Assembly: GCA_963817375.1 (NCBI GenBank) | Contig: CAWFOB010000009.1 | Coordinates: 124,001 to 188,000 of the forward strand | Direction of reading: 5' to 3' | Origin: JACVRM01 sp963817375 | Lineage (GTDB): Bacteria; Actinomycetota; Thermoleophilia; Gaiellales; Gaiellaceae | DNA: 64,000 nt | Shown here: positions 54,298 to 64,000 of the stretch, piece after piece | Layout of the letters: the number at the start of each line of letters is the position of its first letter | How positions within the stretch are numbered: position 1 is the first letter of the stretch | The notes under the pieces: generated by a model | Seen by the model: the letters and a program-made list of their open reading frames with translations, nothing else | Database searches by the model: none | Told to the model about the DNA's origin: nothing | Translations under genes and position numbers: made by a program

Positions 54298-55427
54298 GTG
54301 CCCGAGAACGGCCTGTCCGACGTCGCTGAGCTCTTCGTCGAGCTCGCCGCGATGCCGAGCCCGTCCGGCCAGGAGCGGGCCGTCGCCGACGCGGTGACGC
54401 GCTACCTGCACGACCTCGGCTCGACGTCGACGAGGACGACGCCGGCGCTCGCGTCGGCTCGACGATGGGGAACCTCTACACGCGCATCGAGCCGACCGCG
54501 CAGAACGGCGGCACGCCGATCTTCCTCTGCGCACACCTCGACACGGTGCCGCCGGACGGGGCGATCGAGCCGGTCGTCGACGACGAGGGCGTGATCCGCA
54601 ACGCGCGGCAGACGATCCTCGGCGCCGACGACAAGTCGGCGGTCGCGGTCATGCTCGACGCCGTGCGGCGGATCCTCGCCGAGGGGCGGCCGCACGCCGG
54701 CATCGAGCTCGTCTTCACGCCGAAGGAGGAGACCGGGCTCGAGGGCGCCTCCGCGTTCGACGAGAAACGGCTCGCGTCGCGGATCGGGTTCGTGTTCGAC
54801 CAGGCGTCGCCGATCGGCGACGTCATCCTCGGCGCGCCGCACCAGGCGTCGATCGAGGCGATCTTCCGCGGCAAGGCGGCGCACGCCGGCATGGCGCCGG
54901 AGGAGGGCCGCTCGGCGATCGCCGCGGCGGCCCGTGCGATCGCCGACCTGCGCCTCGGGCGGCTCGACGAGATCACGACCGCAAGCGTCGGGCTGATCCG
55001 CGGCGGCACCGCGAAGAACGTCGTCCCGGAGCTGTGCTCGTTCGACTGCGACGTGCGCTCGCACGACCACGACGCGCTCACCGACCTGCTCCGCGAGATG
55101 CTCGAGACGATGACCTTCGCCGCGTCGCTCTCGGACTGTGACATGGAGGCGCACGTCGAGGAGCACTTCACGGGCTACCGCTTCCGGCAGTCGGACACGC
55201 CGGTGCGCATGGCCGTCGAGGCGCTGCAGGCGGTCGGCCGTGAGCCGAACTTCATGCTGACCGGCGGCGGCGCGGACGCGAACGTCTTCAACGACCGCGG
55301 CCTCGAGTGCCTGAACCTCGGCAACGGCATGGCCGCGATCCACTCGTCGGACGAGCACATCGCGGTGGCCGACCTCGACGCGATGGTCGACGTGACGCTC
55401 GCGCTGGTCGACGCCGCGCGCGGGTGA
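54298..55427 (+). CDS. M20/PepT-like metallopeptidase (one frameshift)
   Basis: About 376 residues. Metal motifs: FLCAHLDTVPPDG, ILGADDKSAVAVMLD, VFTPKEETGLEGASAFD, with dimerisation domain HQASIEAIFRGKAAHAGMAPEEG. This set belongs to M20 peptidases of the PepT/tripeptidase or PepT-2 group. A deletion near 54422 breaks the frame after HDLG; the frame resumes at LDVDEDDAGARVGSTMGN. Its gene neighbours (pyrG before, DUF3866 after) are similar to those in other Gram-positive genomes. Confidence 0.85.
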
Positions 55428-56354
55428 TCGGCCTCAGGCGCGGCGCGGTCACGGCCGTCGTCGAGCGCGCCGAAGGGCTCGTGCGGCTCGAGGTCGACGG
55501 CGAGCCGTGCGTCGCGTACCCGCGGCTGACCGGCCCGGTGGCCCTCGGCGACGAGGTGCTCGTGAACGTGCAGGCGCGCGAGCTCGGGCTCGGCTCGGGC
55601 GGCTTCGACGTGCTGGTCGCGAACCTGACGCGCGGCCTGGGCCTCCCGCCCGAGCCGGGCGCGCACGTGATGACGCTGCCGTACACGCCGGTGCAGGCTG
55701 CGGCGCAGTTCGCCGAGGAGACGGACGAGCTCGCCGAGAGCCTCGACGGCATGCCGGTCGTGCTCTGCACCGTGCACAGCCAGGTGGCGCCTGTCGCCGC
55801 GGGGCTCGAGGGGGCTCGGGTCGCGTACGTGCAGGTCGCGGGCGGGGCGCTGCCGGTGTCGCTGTCGGACGCCGTGCGGGCGCTGAAGGCGCGCGGGCTC
55901 GTCGAGGTGGCGGTCGCCGCCGCGCCGTGTCTCGACGGCGACGTGCAGTGCGCGGGCGTGGCGGGCGCGCTGCTGTGGGCGGCGCGGCGCTACGAGGCGG
56001 TGATCGCCTCGGTCGGGCCCGGGCTCGTCGGCACCGGCATCTCCGTGGGGCCACGGGGCGCTCGCCCTGGCCGACGTCGCCAACGTCACCCGTGCGCTCG
56101 GCGGCGAGCCGATCCTGGCGGTGCGCATCTCCGAGCGGGACGAGCGCGAGCGCCACCGCGGCGTCTCGCACCATGCCCGCGCCGTGCTCGCGCTGTCGTC
56201 TCCGACCGTGCCCGAGGGCGGGGGCGAGGGCTGGGAGGAGGCATGCGCGGGGCTTCCGCTCTCGCACATGGGCCGCGGGCCTGACGAGGAGCCGGCGTTC
56301 TTCGCAGCCGCGTTCGCGGCCGGCCGGCTGGCGCAGGAGATGATGCGGTCGTGA
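55424..56354 (+). CDS. DUF3866-family protein (one frameshift)
   Basis: About 309 residues. VIGLRRGAVTAVVERAEGLVRLEVDGEPCVAYPRL starts the family region (in parts), followed by GHVMTLPYTP-like HVMTLPYTPVQAAAQFAEE, VVLCTVHSQVAPVAAGLEGARVAYVQ and AVIASVGPGLVGTGISVG. Then an extra base near 56052 shifts the frame to GALALADVANVTRALGGEP and SHHARAVLALSSPTV. Family role unknown. The start GTG overlaps the previous stop, and its own end overlaps the MFS gene (GTGA). Confidence 0.82.
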
Positions 56355-57949
56355 GCGCCGATGCGACGGTCACCGTCGAGGAGGCCGGCAGCGGCGACAA
56401 CCTCCTGGCCGTTCTGCTCGCGATGGCGATGTTCGTCCTCGTCGTCGACACGTCGCTGATGAACGTGTCGATCTCCGCGGTCGTCCACGATCTCGACACG
56501 ACGGCGAGCGGCGTCCAGTCCGCGATCGCGCTCGAGGCGCTCGTCTCGGCGGCGTTCATCCTCATCGGGGGCAAGGTCGCCGACCTGATCGGCCGCAAGC
56601 GCGCCTACATCATCGGGCTGATCGCGTACGCCCTCGGCGCGCTCTCGATGACGCTCGCGCAGACACTGACGCCGATCATCATTTTCTGGGCCGTCATCGG
56701 CGGGCTCGGCGCCTCGCTGCTGCTGCCTTCGATGCAGGCGCTCATCCACGGCAACTTCGAGGGGCCGATGCAGCGCAAGGCGTACGCGCTCGTCGGCGCG
56801 TCTGCGGCGATCGCCGCCGCGGTCGGGCCGCTGATCGGCGGTTTCATCACGACCTACCTGTCGTGGCGCGTCGCGTTCTTCGGCGAGGTCCTGATCATCG
56901 CCGTCGTCCTGCTCGGCAGCGGGCGCATCCGCGAGGTGCCGTTCACCGGCGACAAGCGCGTCGACGTCGTCGGCGCGGGGCTCTCCGTGCTCGGCATGGG
57001 CGGCGTCGTGCTCGGCATCCTCCTGTGGGAGTCGGGCGGCGAGGCTGTCGCCCTGCTCCTCGTCGTCGGCGTCGTCGCGCTCGGCTCGCTGGCGTGGTGG
57101 CTGAAGAAGCGCAAGCGCGAGGGCAAGCCCGCGCTGCTGGACGTCGCCCTGTTCGCGTCGCAGTACTTCCGGCTCGGGATCTCGTCCCAGACGCTCCAGC
57201 AGGTCGCGCTCGGCGGGATGATGATCGCGCTCCCGATCTACTTCCAGATGGTGCTCGAGTACAACGCCCTGGAGGCCGGGCTGTCGATCGCGCCGCTGTC
57301 GCTGACGATGTTCGCCGTCGCGATCCTGGCCGGGAAGCGGGCGGGGCGGCGCAGCCCCGGCAAGATCATCTTCGCCGGCTTCGTGCTGCTCGCTGCGGGC
57401 GTCGCGATCCTGATCCCGGTCGTCCCGCGTGCGGACTCCGGCTGGGCGATGGTGATCCCGCTGATGATCGCCGGAGCCGGGCTCGGCCTGCTCGTCTCGC
57501 AGCTCAACAACTACACGCTCTCGCCGATCGAGGAGGAGCGGGTCAGCGAGGCGGCCGCCGTCAACTCGGCGGGCGGCTCGTTCGGCCTCTCGTTCGGGCT
57601 GGCGTTCGCGGGCGCGATCATGCTCGCCTCGCTCTCGCTCGTGTTCACGCACAAGGCCGATCAGAGCGTCGTGCTGTCGCCGGCCGAGCAGCAGCAGGTC
57701 GCCGACGGGCTCGACGAGAACGCCGAGGTGATGACCAACACGCACCTGGCGGAGCTCCTCGCCGGCCAGCCGACCGACGTGCAGGCGGAGATCATCCAGA
57801 TCAACACGGAATCGCGCCCGATCGCGCTGCAGATCGCGCTGCTCATCCCGCTGCTCGCCGGGATCCTCGGCGTCCTCCAGGGCTTCCGGATGACGCGCAT
57901 ACCGGATCCGGAGCCATCGGGGGCAGCCGAGAACCTGCTGGCCGGGTAG
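56351..57949 (+). CDS. MFS transporter, DHA2 (14-helix) drug-export type
   Basis: 532 residues with about 14 hydrophobic segments. Motif D1-type DTSLMNVSISAVVHDL in helix 1, motif A GGKVADLIGRKRAYI, motif C VGPLIGGFITTYLSW and the central basic loop (WWLKKRKREGKPALLD). Such proteins are proton/drug antiporters or pumps for lipids and metabolites. A large extracytoplasmic loop lies between helices 13 and 14. No regulator is found nearby. GTG start overlaps the DUF3866 stop. Confidence 0.9.
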   Translation: MSADATVTVEEAGSGDNLLAVLLAMAMFVLVVDTSLMNVSISAVVHDLDTTASGVQSAIALEALVSAAFILIGGKVADLIGRKRAYIIGLIAYALGALSMTLAQTLTPIIIFWAVIGGLGASLLLPSMQALIHGNFEGPMQRKAYALVGASAAIAAAVGPLIGGFITTYLSWRVAFFGEVLIIAVVLLGSGRIREVPFTGDKRVDVVGAGLSVLGMGGVVLGILLWESGGEAVALLLVVGVVALGSLAWWLKKRKREGKPALLDVALFASQYFRLGISSQTLQQVALGGMMIALPIYFQMVLEYNALEAGLSIAPLSLTMFAVAILAGKRAGRRSPGKIIFAGFVLLAAGVAILIPVVPRADSGWAMVIPLMIAGAGLGLLVSQLNNYTLSPIEEERVSEAAAVNSAGGSFGLSFGLAFAGAIMLASLSLVFTHKADQSVVLSPAEQQQVADGLDENAEVMTNTHLAELLAGQPTDVQAEIIQINTESRPIALQIALLIPLLAGILGVLQGFRMTRIPDPEPSGAAENLLAG

Positions 57950-58720
57950 TGGTCGAGCGGCGGCTCGGGCCGGTCGTCGGCCTCGGTACCTGGCAGACCT
58001 TCGGCGGCGACGCAGGCGCTCGCCGGCGAGGTCGTCACCGCTGCGCTCGACGCCGGCATCCGCGTCTGCGACACATCGCCGATGTACGGCGAGGCCGAGC
58101 GCTCGCTCGGCGCCGCGCTCGAGGCGCGCCGCGCGGAGGCGACGGTCGCGACCAAGATCTGGACGCCGTCCGCGACGGAGGCACGCGAGCAGCTCGCGAA
58201 CCAGCTCGCCTGGTTCGGCCACGTCGACGTCGAGCAGGTGCACAACCTCGTGGCGTGGCAGGAGCACTTGCCGTGGCTCGAGGCCGAGCGCGAGGCCGGC
58301 CGCATCGGGCGGATCGGCGTCACGCACTACGACCCGTCCGCGTTCGGCGAGCTCGAGCGGGCGCTGCGCACCGGGCGCTTCAGCACCGTCCAGATCCCGC
58401 TGAACCCGCACGAGCGCGAGTCGGAGCAGCGGATCCTCCCGCTCGCGGCCGAGCTCGGCGTGGCGGTCATCGTGATGCGTCCGCTCGGCGGGAGCCGCAG
58501 CGGCCTCGCCCGGCGCGAGGTGCAGCCGGACGTGCTGGAGGCACTGGGCGTCCAGACGTGGGCGCAGGCGCTGCTCAAGTGGGCGCTGTCGGACGAGCGG
58601 GTCGACCTCGTCATCCCGGCGACCCGCCGGCCGGAGCGCACCGGCGAGAACGCGCGCGCCGGCGAGCCGCCGTTCTTCGACTCCGAGCAGCGGCGGCTCG
58701 TCGAGCGGCTCGCAGGGTAG
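57949..58720 (+). CDS. Aldo-keto reductase family protein (one frameshift)
   Basis: About 256 residues. VVERRLGPVVGLGTWQTFGGDA, VCDTSPMYGEAERSLGAAL (catalytic Asp and Tyr), VATKIW (Lys), VHNLVAW, and the C-terminal LLKWALSDERVDLVIPATRRPER that holds the nucleotide phosphate. One extra base near 58013 breaks the frame after GGDA. NADPH-linked reduction of a carbonyl is likely; substrate unknown. The GTG overlaps the MFS stop (TAGTG). Confidence 0.85.
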
Positions 58721-58723
58721 GCT
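58718..58723 (+). promoter_or_regulatory. -10 element TAGGCT upstream of ald
   Basis: TAGGCT ends 8 bases before the ald GTG at 58732. Its TAG is also the stop of the aldo-keto reductase gene. Confidence 0.5.
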
Positions 58724-58731
58724 CCACCGCC

Positions 58732-59856
58732 GTGAAGGTCGGCGTCGCCAAGGAGATCAAGTCCGACGAGTACCGCGTGGCGCTGACCCCCGCGGGCGCG
58801 CTCGAGCTCGTCAAGCAGGGCCACGACGTGCTGGTGGAGACGACGGCCGGCATCGGCAGCGCCTTCGCCGACGAGCAGTACATGGCGGTCGGCGCGCGGG
58901 TCGTCAGCGTGGACGAGGTCTGGGAGGCGTCCGAGCTGCTCCTGAAGGTCAAGGAGCCGATCGAGCCCGAGTACCGGCGGCTGCGCGAGGGGCTCGTGCT
59001 CTTCACGTACCTGCACATCGCCGCCGACGAGCCGCTCACGCGCGCGCTCGTCGAGAGCGGCATCGCCGCCGTCGCCTACGAGACGGTCGAGACCGACGAC
59101 CGCCAGCTGCCGCTGCTGGCGCCGATGAGCGAGGTCGCCGGCCGCCTCGCCGCGCAGGCGGGCGCCTACTTCCTCGAAAAGCCGCTCGGCGGCCGCGGCC
59201 TCTTGCTCGGCGGCGTCGCCGGCGTCGCGCCCGGCCGCTGCGTCGTCATCGGCGGCGGGATCGTCGGCTACAACGCCGCGGTCATCCTGCTGGGCCTCGG
59301 CGCCCAGGTGACGATCCTGGAGCGCTCGATCGACCGCATGCGCCACCTGGAGGAGATCCTCTCCGGGCGCGTCTCGCTCGTCATGTCCTCGGCACTCCAG
59401 ATCCAGGAGTCGGTGGCGGACGCGGACGTCGTCATCGGCGCCGTGCTCATCCCGGGCGCGCTGGCGCCGAAGCTGATCACCCGCGAGATGGTCGCCGGCA
59501 TGAAGCAGGGCTCGGTGCTCGCCGACGTCGCGATCGACCAGGGCGGCTGCGCCGAGACGTCGAAGCCGACGACGCACTCCGACCCGGTGTACGTCGTCGA
59601 CGGCGTCACGCACTACTGCGTCGCGAACATGCCGGGCGCCGTGCCGATCACGTCGACGAAGGCGCTGACGAACGCGACGCTGCCGTACGTCGAGGCGATC
59701 GCGAACCTCGGCCTGCGCGAGGCGATCGCGCGCGACCGCGCGCTCGCCCGCGGCGTCAACGTGGTCGACGGCAAGATCACGTACGAGGCCGTCGCCGAGG
59801 CGCACGACCTCGAGTACACGCCGCTCGACGACGTGCTGCCGCTCTCGCCCGTCTAG
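58732..59856 (+). CDS. ald: Alanine dehydrogenase
   Basis: 374 residues. VGVAKEIKSDEYRVALTPAGALELV, LLKVKEPIEPEY, FTYLHIAADEPLTRAL and VIGGGIVGYNAAVILLGLGAQVTILERS (NAD loop) identify alanine dehydrogenase; KxEYR and Lys in VKEP are the catalytic positions. It interconverts L-alanine and pyruvate with NAD. Intact, GTG start directly after a TAGGCT box. The stop is convergent with the small membrane protein. Confidence 0.95.
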   Translation: MKVGVAKEIKSDEYRVALTPAGALELVKQGHDVLVETTAGIGSAFADEQYMAVGARVVSVDEVWEASELLLKVKEPIEPEYRRLREGLVLFTYLHIAADEPLTRALVESGIAAVAYETVETDDRQLPLLAPMSEVAGRLAAQAGAYFLEKPLGGRGLLLGGVAGVAPGRCVVIGGGIVGYNAAVILLGLGAQVTILERSIDRMRHLEEILSGRVSLVMSSALQIQESVADADVVIGAVLIPGALAPKLITREMVAGMKQGSVLADVAIDQGGCAETSKPTTHSDPVYVVDGVTHYCVANMPGAVPITSTKALTNATLPYVEAIANLGLREAIARDRALARGVNVVDGKITYEAVAEAHDLEYTPLDDVLPLSPV

Positions 59857-59993
59857 GTCGGCGTCTCGGCCGTCTTCTTCTTCGTGCGCTGGCTCGGGCT
59901 GATCCTGATCACGAGGTACGTGACGCCCGCCGCCAGCGCGATCACGCCGACGACGAAGAGCGCGAGCCCGATCAGTCCAAGGAACGTCCCCAC
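59853..59993 (-). CDS. 46-residue single-helix membrane protein
   Basis: A GTG at 59991-59993 opens a frame: VGTFLGLIGLALFVVGVIALAAG, in parts (TFLGLIGLALFVVGV, IALAAGVTYLVIRI), then a basic end PSQRTKKKTAETPT and TAG. One membrane helix with a cytoplasmic Lys-rich tail. A TACTCT box 9 bases before the GTG and a shared divergent promoter with deoB support it as a real gene. Its stop overlaps the ald stop. Family not recognised. Confidence 0.65.
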   Translation of the reverse strand: MGTFLGLIGLALFVVGVIALAAGVTYLVIRISPSQRTKKKTAETPT

Positions 59994-60001
59994 AGCCCGT
60001 T

Positions 60002-60008
60002 TAGAGTA
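60002..60008. promoter_or_regulatory. Symmetric -10 TAGAGTA serving deoB and the 46-aa gene
   Basis: TAGAGT on the plus strand ends 6 bases before the deoB ATG. Read on the minus strand the same site gives TACTCT, 9 bases before the GTG at 59993. It is identical to the site at 11055-11061. Confidence 0.55.
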
Positions 60009-60013
60009 GCGCC

Positions 60014-61183
60014 ATGCCGCGCGCGTGCGTCATCGTGCTCGATGCGGTCGGCGCTGGCGAGCTGCCTGACGCGGCCGACTACGGGGACGAGGGTTCCGAC
60101 ACCCTCGGCAACGTCGCGCGCGCCGTCGGCGGCCTCGACCTGCCCAACATGGAGGCGCTCGGGCTCGGCAACGTCGAGCCGCTCGAGGGCTGCCCGCCGC
60201 AGCCGGGCGCGCCCGCGATCGCCGGGCGGCTGCTGGAGCGCTCGAAGGGCAAGGACACGACGAGCGGCCACTGGGAGCTGATGGGCATCGTCACGCCGAC
60301 GGCGATGCCGACGTACCCGCACGGATTCCCGCACGACGTCCTCGACCCGTTCTCGCACCGCACCGGCCGCGGCGTGCTCGGCAACGTGCCCGCCTCGGGG
60401 ACGGAGATCATCCAGGAGCTCGGCGAGGAGCAGCAGCGGACGGGCAAGTGGATCGTCTACACGTCCGCGGACTCGGTCTTCCAGATCGCCGCGCACGAGG
60501 AGACGATCCCGCTCGAGGAGCTCTACGAGGGCTGCCGCATCGCCCGCGAGATCCTCACCGGCCCGCACGCGGTCGGCCGCGTGATCGCCCGCCCGTTCAC
60601 CGGGACGCCGGGCCACTACGAGCGCACGGCGAACCGCCACGACTTCTCGCTCGTGCCCCGTCGCCCGAACTACCTCTCGCTGATCCGAGACGCCGGGAAC
60701 ACGGTCTACGGGGTGGGGAAGATCTCCGACATCTTCGCCGGCCAGGACATCGACGAGTCGAGCCCGACGAAGTCGAACGCCGAGGGCACGACGGTCACCG
60801 AGCGCCTGCTCCGCGAGGCGGGCGACGGGAGCTTCATCTTCGTCAACCTCGTCGAGACCGACCAGCTCTGGGGGCACCGCAACGACCCCGTCAACTTCCA
60901 CCGCTGCCTGCAGGACTTCGACTACCGTCTGCCCGACCTGCTCGACGCGCTCCAGCCCGGAGACCTGCTGATCATCACCTCCGACCACGGCTGCGACCCG
61001 ACGACGCCGTCGACCGACCACTCGCGCGAGCACGCGATGCTGATCGCCTACGCCGACGGCAAGAACGCGGCCGGGCGCATCCACGAGGGCGAGTTCGCGG
61101 ACGTCGGCGCCACCGTCAACCGCTGGCTCGGCGGCAAGTCGCCGTCGCGGCGGATCCCCGGCACGCCGATCGTCGAGCCCTAG
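60014..61183 (+). CDS. deoB: Phosphopentomutase
   Basis: 389 residues, alkaline phosphatase superfamily. CVIVLDAVGAGELPDAADYGDEGSDTLGN in parts (IVLDAVGAGELPDA, GSDTLGN), SGKDTTSGHWELMG-like KGKDTTSGHWELMG (phosphothreonine loop), YTSADSVFQIAAHEE and SDHGCDPTTPSTDHSRE with metal ligands. It moves phosphate between C1 and C5 of (deoxy)ribose in nucleoside salvage, matching deoA nearby. ATG start 6 bases after the -10. REP copy follows. Confidence 0.95.
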   Translation: MPRACVIVLDAVGAGELPDAADYGDEGSDTLGNVARAVGGLDLPNMEALGLGNVEPLEGCPPQPGAPAIAGRLLERSKGKDTTSGHWELMGIVTPTAMPTYPHGFPHDVLDPFSHRTGRGVLGNVPASGTEIIQELGEEQQRTGKWIVYTSADSVFQIAAHEETIPLEELYEGCRIAREILTGPHAVGRVIARPFTGTPGHYERTANRHDFSLVPRRPNYLSLIRDAGNTVYGVGKISDIFAGQDIDESSPTKSNAEGTTVTERLLREAGDGSFIFVNLVETDQLWGHRNDPVNFHRCLQDFDYRLPDLLDALQPGDLLIITSDHGCDPTTPSTDHSREHAMLIAYADGKNAAGRIHEGEFADVGATVNRWLGGKSPSRRIPGTPIVEP

Positions 61184-61216
61184 GCGTGGCGACCGTCCGC
61201 TACCTCGAACGACGGA

Positions 61217-61306
61217 GGGGCTGTCCCTGCGAAGCAGGGGCTGTCCCCCGTGTTCCGGCAGTGATCTGCGCGACCACGAGGGACAGCCCCCTTCGGGGAC
61301 AGCCCC
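61217..61306. repeat. REP/MITE-like palindromic element (copy after deoB)
   Basis: GGGGCTGTCCC, then GGGGCTGTCCCC after a short GAAGCA spacer, a ~35-base centre CGTGTTCCGGCAG...CCACGA, then GGGACAGCCCC-CTTC-GGGGACAGCCCC. It lies between deoB and the first methyltransferase gene, another intergenic 3' site. Confidence 0.85.
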
Positions 61307-61334
61307 TGGGTGCGGTCGAGCTCTTCGAGGCCCG

Positions 61335-61963
61335 ATGACCGCCCGCGCGTCGGCCACCGCGCGTGCGCGCCGCCGCTGGTCTGCCGCACTCGGCGCCGAC
61401 CCGCGCGAGCACGCGCTGCTGGCGGTCGCCGAGCACCGCCCGCGCCGCGTGCTCGACATCGGCTCCGGCGACGGCGAGTTCGCGGAGTGGTGCGCGCGCC
61501 GGCTGACCGTGGAGATCGTCGCCGTCGACCAGTCCGCCTGGCTCGGCGAGACCGACGCGGTGGGGCTGCCATGTGAGGACGCCGGCTTCGACGTCGTCGT
61601 CGCGAACGAGGTGCTGCCGGGCGTGCAGGAGCTCGACATGGTGCTCGCCGATCTCGCCCGCGTGCTGCGACCGGGCGGCCGCCTCGTTGCGCTGACCGCG
61701 TCCGAGCGCTACCTCGAGCCGCTGCTCGCCCCTGGCCGTTCCCGTTCTCGGCGGAGGAGGGCGCAGGAGCCCTCGAGCAGCACTTCGCTCAGGTCGAACG
61801 TCGTGACGTCGAGGGTGACGTCGTCTTCCCGACCCGCGACGCTGTCCGCAGCTTCCTGCGCGAGGTCGACGAGCCGGCCGCCGTCGACGTCGAGACGCTT
61901 CCCGAGCCGTTCCATGCGACCGTGCGCACGGCCGTGCTGGTCGCGGAGAAAGCCGCGGCATGA
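61335..61963 (+). CDS. SAM-dependent methyltransferase, first of tandem pair (one frameshift)
   Basis: About 209 residues. VLDIGSGDGEFAEWCARRL is motif I, VAVDQSAWL the next Asp, DAGFDVVVANEVLPGVQELD the central part, and RVLRPGGRLVALTASERYLEPLL the common end. A base change near 61735 shifts the frame; it resumes as WPFPFSAEEGAGALEQHFAQVERRD in parts and ends LVAEKAAA. It lies between deoB and deoA with its paralogue. Substrate unknown. Confidence 0.75.
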
Positions 61964-62678
61964 GCCTCGCCGACCCGACATCGTCCGCCGCGAGTACGCG
62001 ACCGAGGACGGGCTCGCCGCACGTGCCTCGGTCTACGGCGGCGTGGAGTTCGGCGAGGGCGATGCGCGTCGGATCGCGCTCGACGCCGTCGCCGAGGTCG
62101 CGCCGCGCCGCGTGCTGGAGGTCGGCTGCGGCCGGGGTGAGTTCGCCGAGCGCATCGTCGAGGAGCTTCGCGCCGACGTGATCGCGATCGACCAGTCGGA
62201 GCGGATGGTCGAGCTGACGCGCGCCCGCCGCATCGACGCCCGCGTCGGCGACGCGCAGGAGCTGCCGTTCACGGACGGCTCGTTCGACTGCGTCGTCGCC
62301 AATTGGATGCTGTACCACGTGCTCGACCTCGACCGCGCATTCACCGAGTTCGCCCGGGTGCTGTCAGCCCCGCGGCCGCGTCGTCGCCGCGACCAACAGC
62401 CTCGACCACCTGGGCGAGCTGTGGAACCTCGTCGGCCGCGACCGCTGGATGGAGCCCGACCGCTTCTTCGCCGAGACCGGCGAGGCGGCGCTGCGGCCGT
62501 ACTTCGCGCGCATCGAGCGGCGCGACATCCAGGGGCAGGTCGTGTTCGAGGACCGGGCCGCGGTGCAGCGCTACATCGGCGCCTCGGTCGCGCACAAGGA
62601 CCGCGTCGACCAGGTGCCCGAGCTCGCCGAGCCGCTCGTGGCGCGCACGATGAACGCCGTCTTCGTGGCGGACAAAGC

Positions 62679-62682
<4 letters not shown>
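61960..62682 (+). CDS. SAM-dependent methyltransferase, second of tandem pair (two frameshifts)
   Basis: About 239 residues. EYATEDGLAARASVYGGVEFGEGD at the start, motif I VLEVGCGRGEFAERIVEEL, IAIDQSERMVELTRAR, GDAQELPFTDGSFDCVVANWMLYHVLD, and the later TNSLDHLGELWNLVGRDRW. Single-base shifts near 61978 and 62372 break the frame. It resembles the first methyltransferase in the motif I region (GEFAE) so the pair arose by duplication. ATGA overlap upstream, GTGA overlap into deoA. Confidence 0.75.
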
Positions 62683-63983
<1,301 letters not shown>

Positions 63984-63984
<1 letters not shown>

Positions 63985-64000
63985 GGGCTGTACCCGTGTC
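63984..64000 (+). repeat. Partial REP half at the window end
   Basis: GGGGCTGTACCCGTGTC follows directly from the deoA stop, sharing the G of TAG. The first bases match a left REP half with one change (TACCC for TCCCC). It is cut by the window edge. Confidence 0.6.

Overview
The window is very GC-rich and gene-dense. It has many GTG and TTG starts, many 4-bp GTGA/ATGA stop-start overlaps and almost no Shine-Dalgarno motifs. The gene order tlyA-ppnK-recN-steA-steB-pyrG, the ruvX-mltG-aroE-aroC-aroK/aroB-aroQ-pepQ-efp-nusB run and the SigB/F-type sigma locus point to an actinobacterium. I infer a deep lineage such as Thermoleophilia (Gaiellales/Solirubrobacterales), but I could not check this by search. 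About 30 apparent single-base frameshifts sit in conserved genes, mostly at 0.8-5.3 kb and after 30.9 kb. This looks like a draft long-read or metagenome assembly rather than gene decay.

Layout. 1-6 kb (minus strand): a partial GAF-GGDEF diguanylate cyclase, an HD-domain protein, a membrane protein and a heterodimeric ABC exporter. 6-11 kb: two tandem alpha/beta-hydrolase-adenylate cyclase fusions, methyltransferases, a uracil-DNA glycosylase and a VOC protein. 11-16.7 kb: histidine utilisation (glutamate formimidoyltransferase, hutH, hutU, hutI). 16.7-24 kb: a GNAT, a cupin, an MBL hydrolase, hisS, aspS, then a block of coiled-coil and membrane-anchored proteins. 24-30 kb: a REP element, a candidate structured RNA on the minus strand, mnmA, an anti-sigma-like protein, a sigma factor, a GNAT and alaS. 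30-38.9 kb: ruvX, mltG, the shikimate genes (aroE, aroC, fused aroK-aroB, aroQ), pepQ, a MazEF-type toxin-antitoxin pair, a GNAT, efp and a delta-60 repeat protein. 38.9-47.9 kb: a BCCP fused to a degenerate carboxyltransferase domain, accC, nusB, a prenyl synthase, tlyA, ppnK, recN and steA. 47.9-50.6 kb: a REP/RAYT island that separates steA from steB. 50.6-64 kb: steB, a GT2-PNPT fusion, pyrG, an M20 peptidase, a DUF3866 protein, an MFS transporter, an aldo-keto reductase, ald, a 46-aa membrane protein, deoB, two methyltransferases and deoA.

The strongest unusual signals are as follows. (1) A dispersed palindromic repeat family built on GGGGCTGTCCCC has its own REP-associated tyrosine transposase (RAYT), a 134-bp tandem array and an internally deleted RAYT derivative. 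(2) TAnnnT -10 elements lie 6-11 bases before start codons at about 20 sites, implying widespread leaderless transcription, and two divergent pairs share one symmetric TAGAGTA. (3) A biotin carrier protein is fused to a PYC/OadA-type carboxyltransferase domain that has lost its metal ligands and active-site lysine. (4) A possible ~177-nt structured RNA lies upstream of mnmA, antisense to it. (5) Fusions include AroK-AroB and GT2-PNPT.
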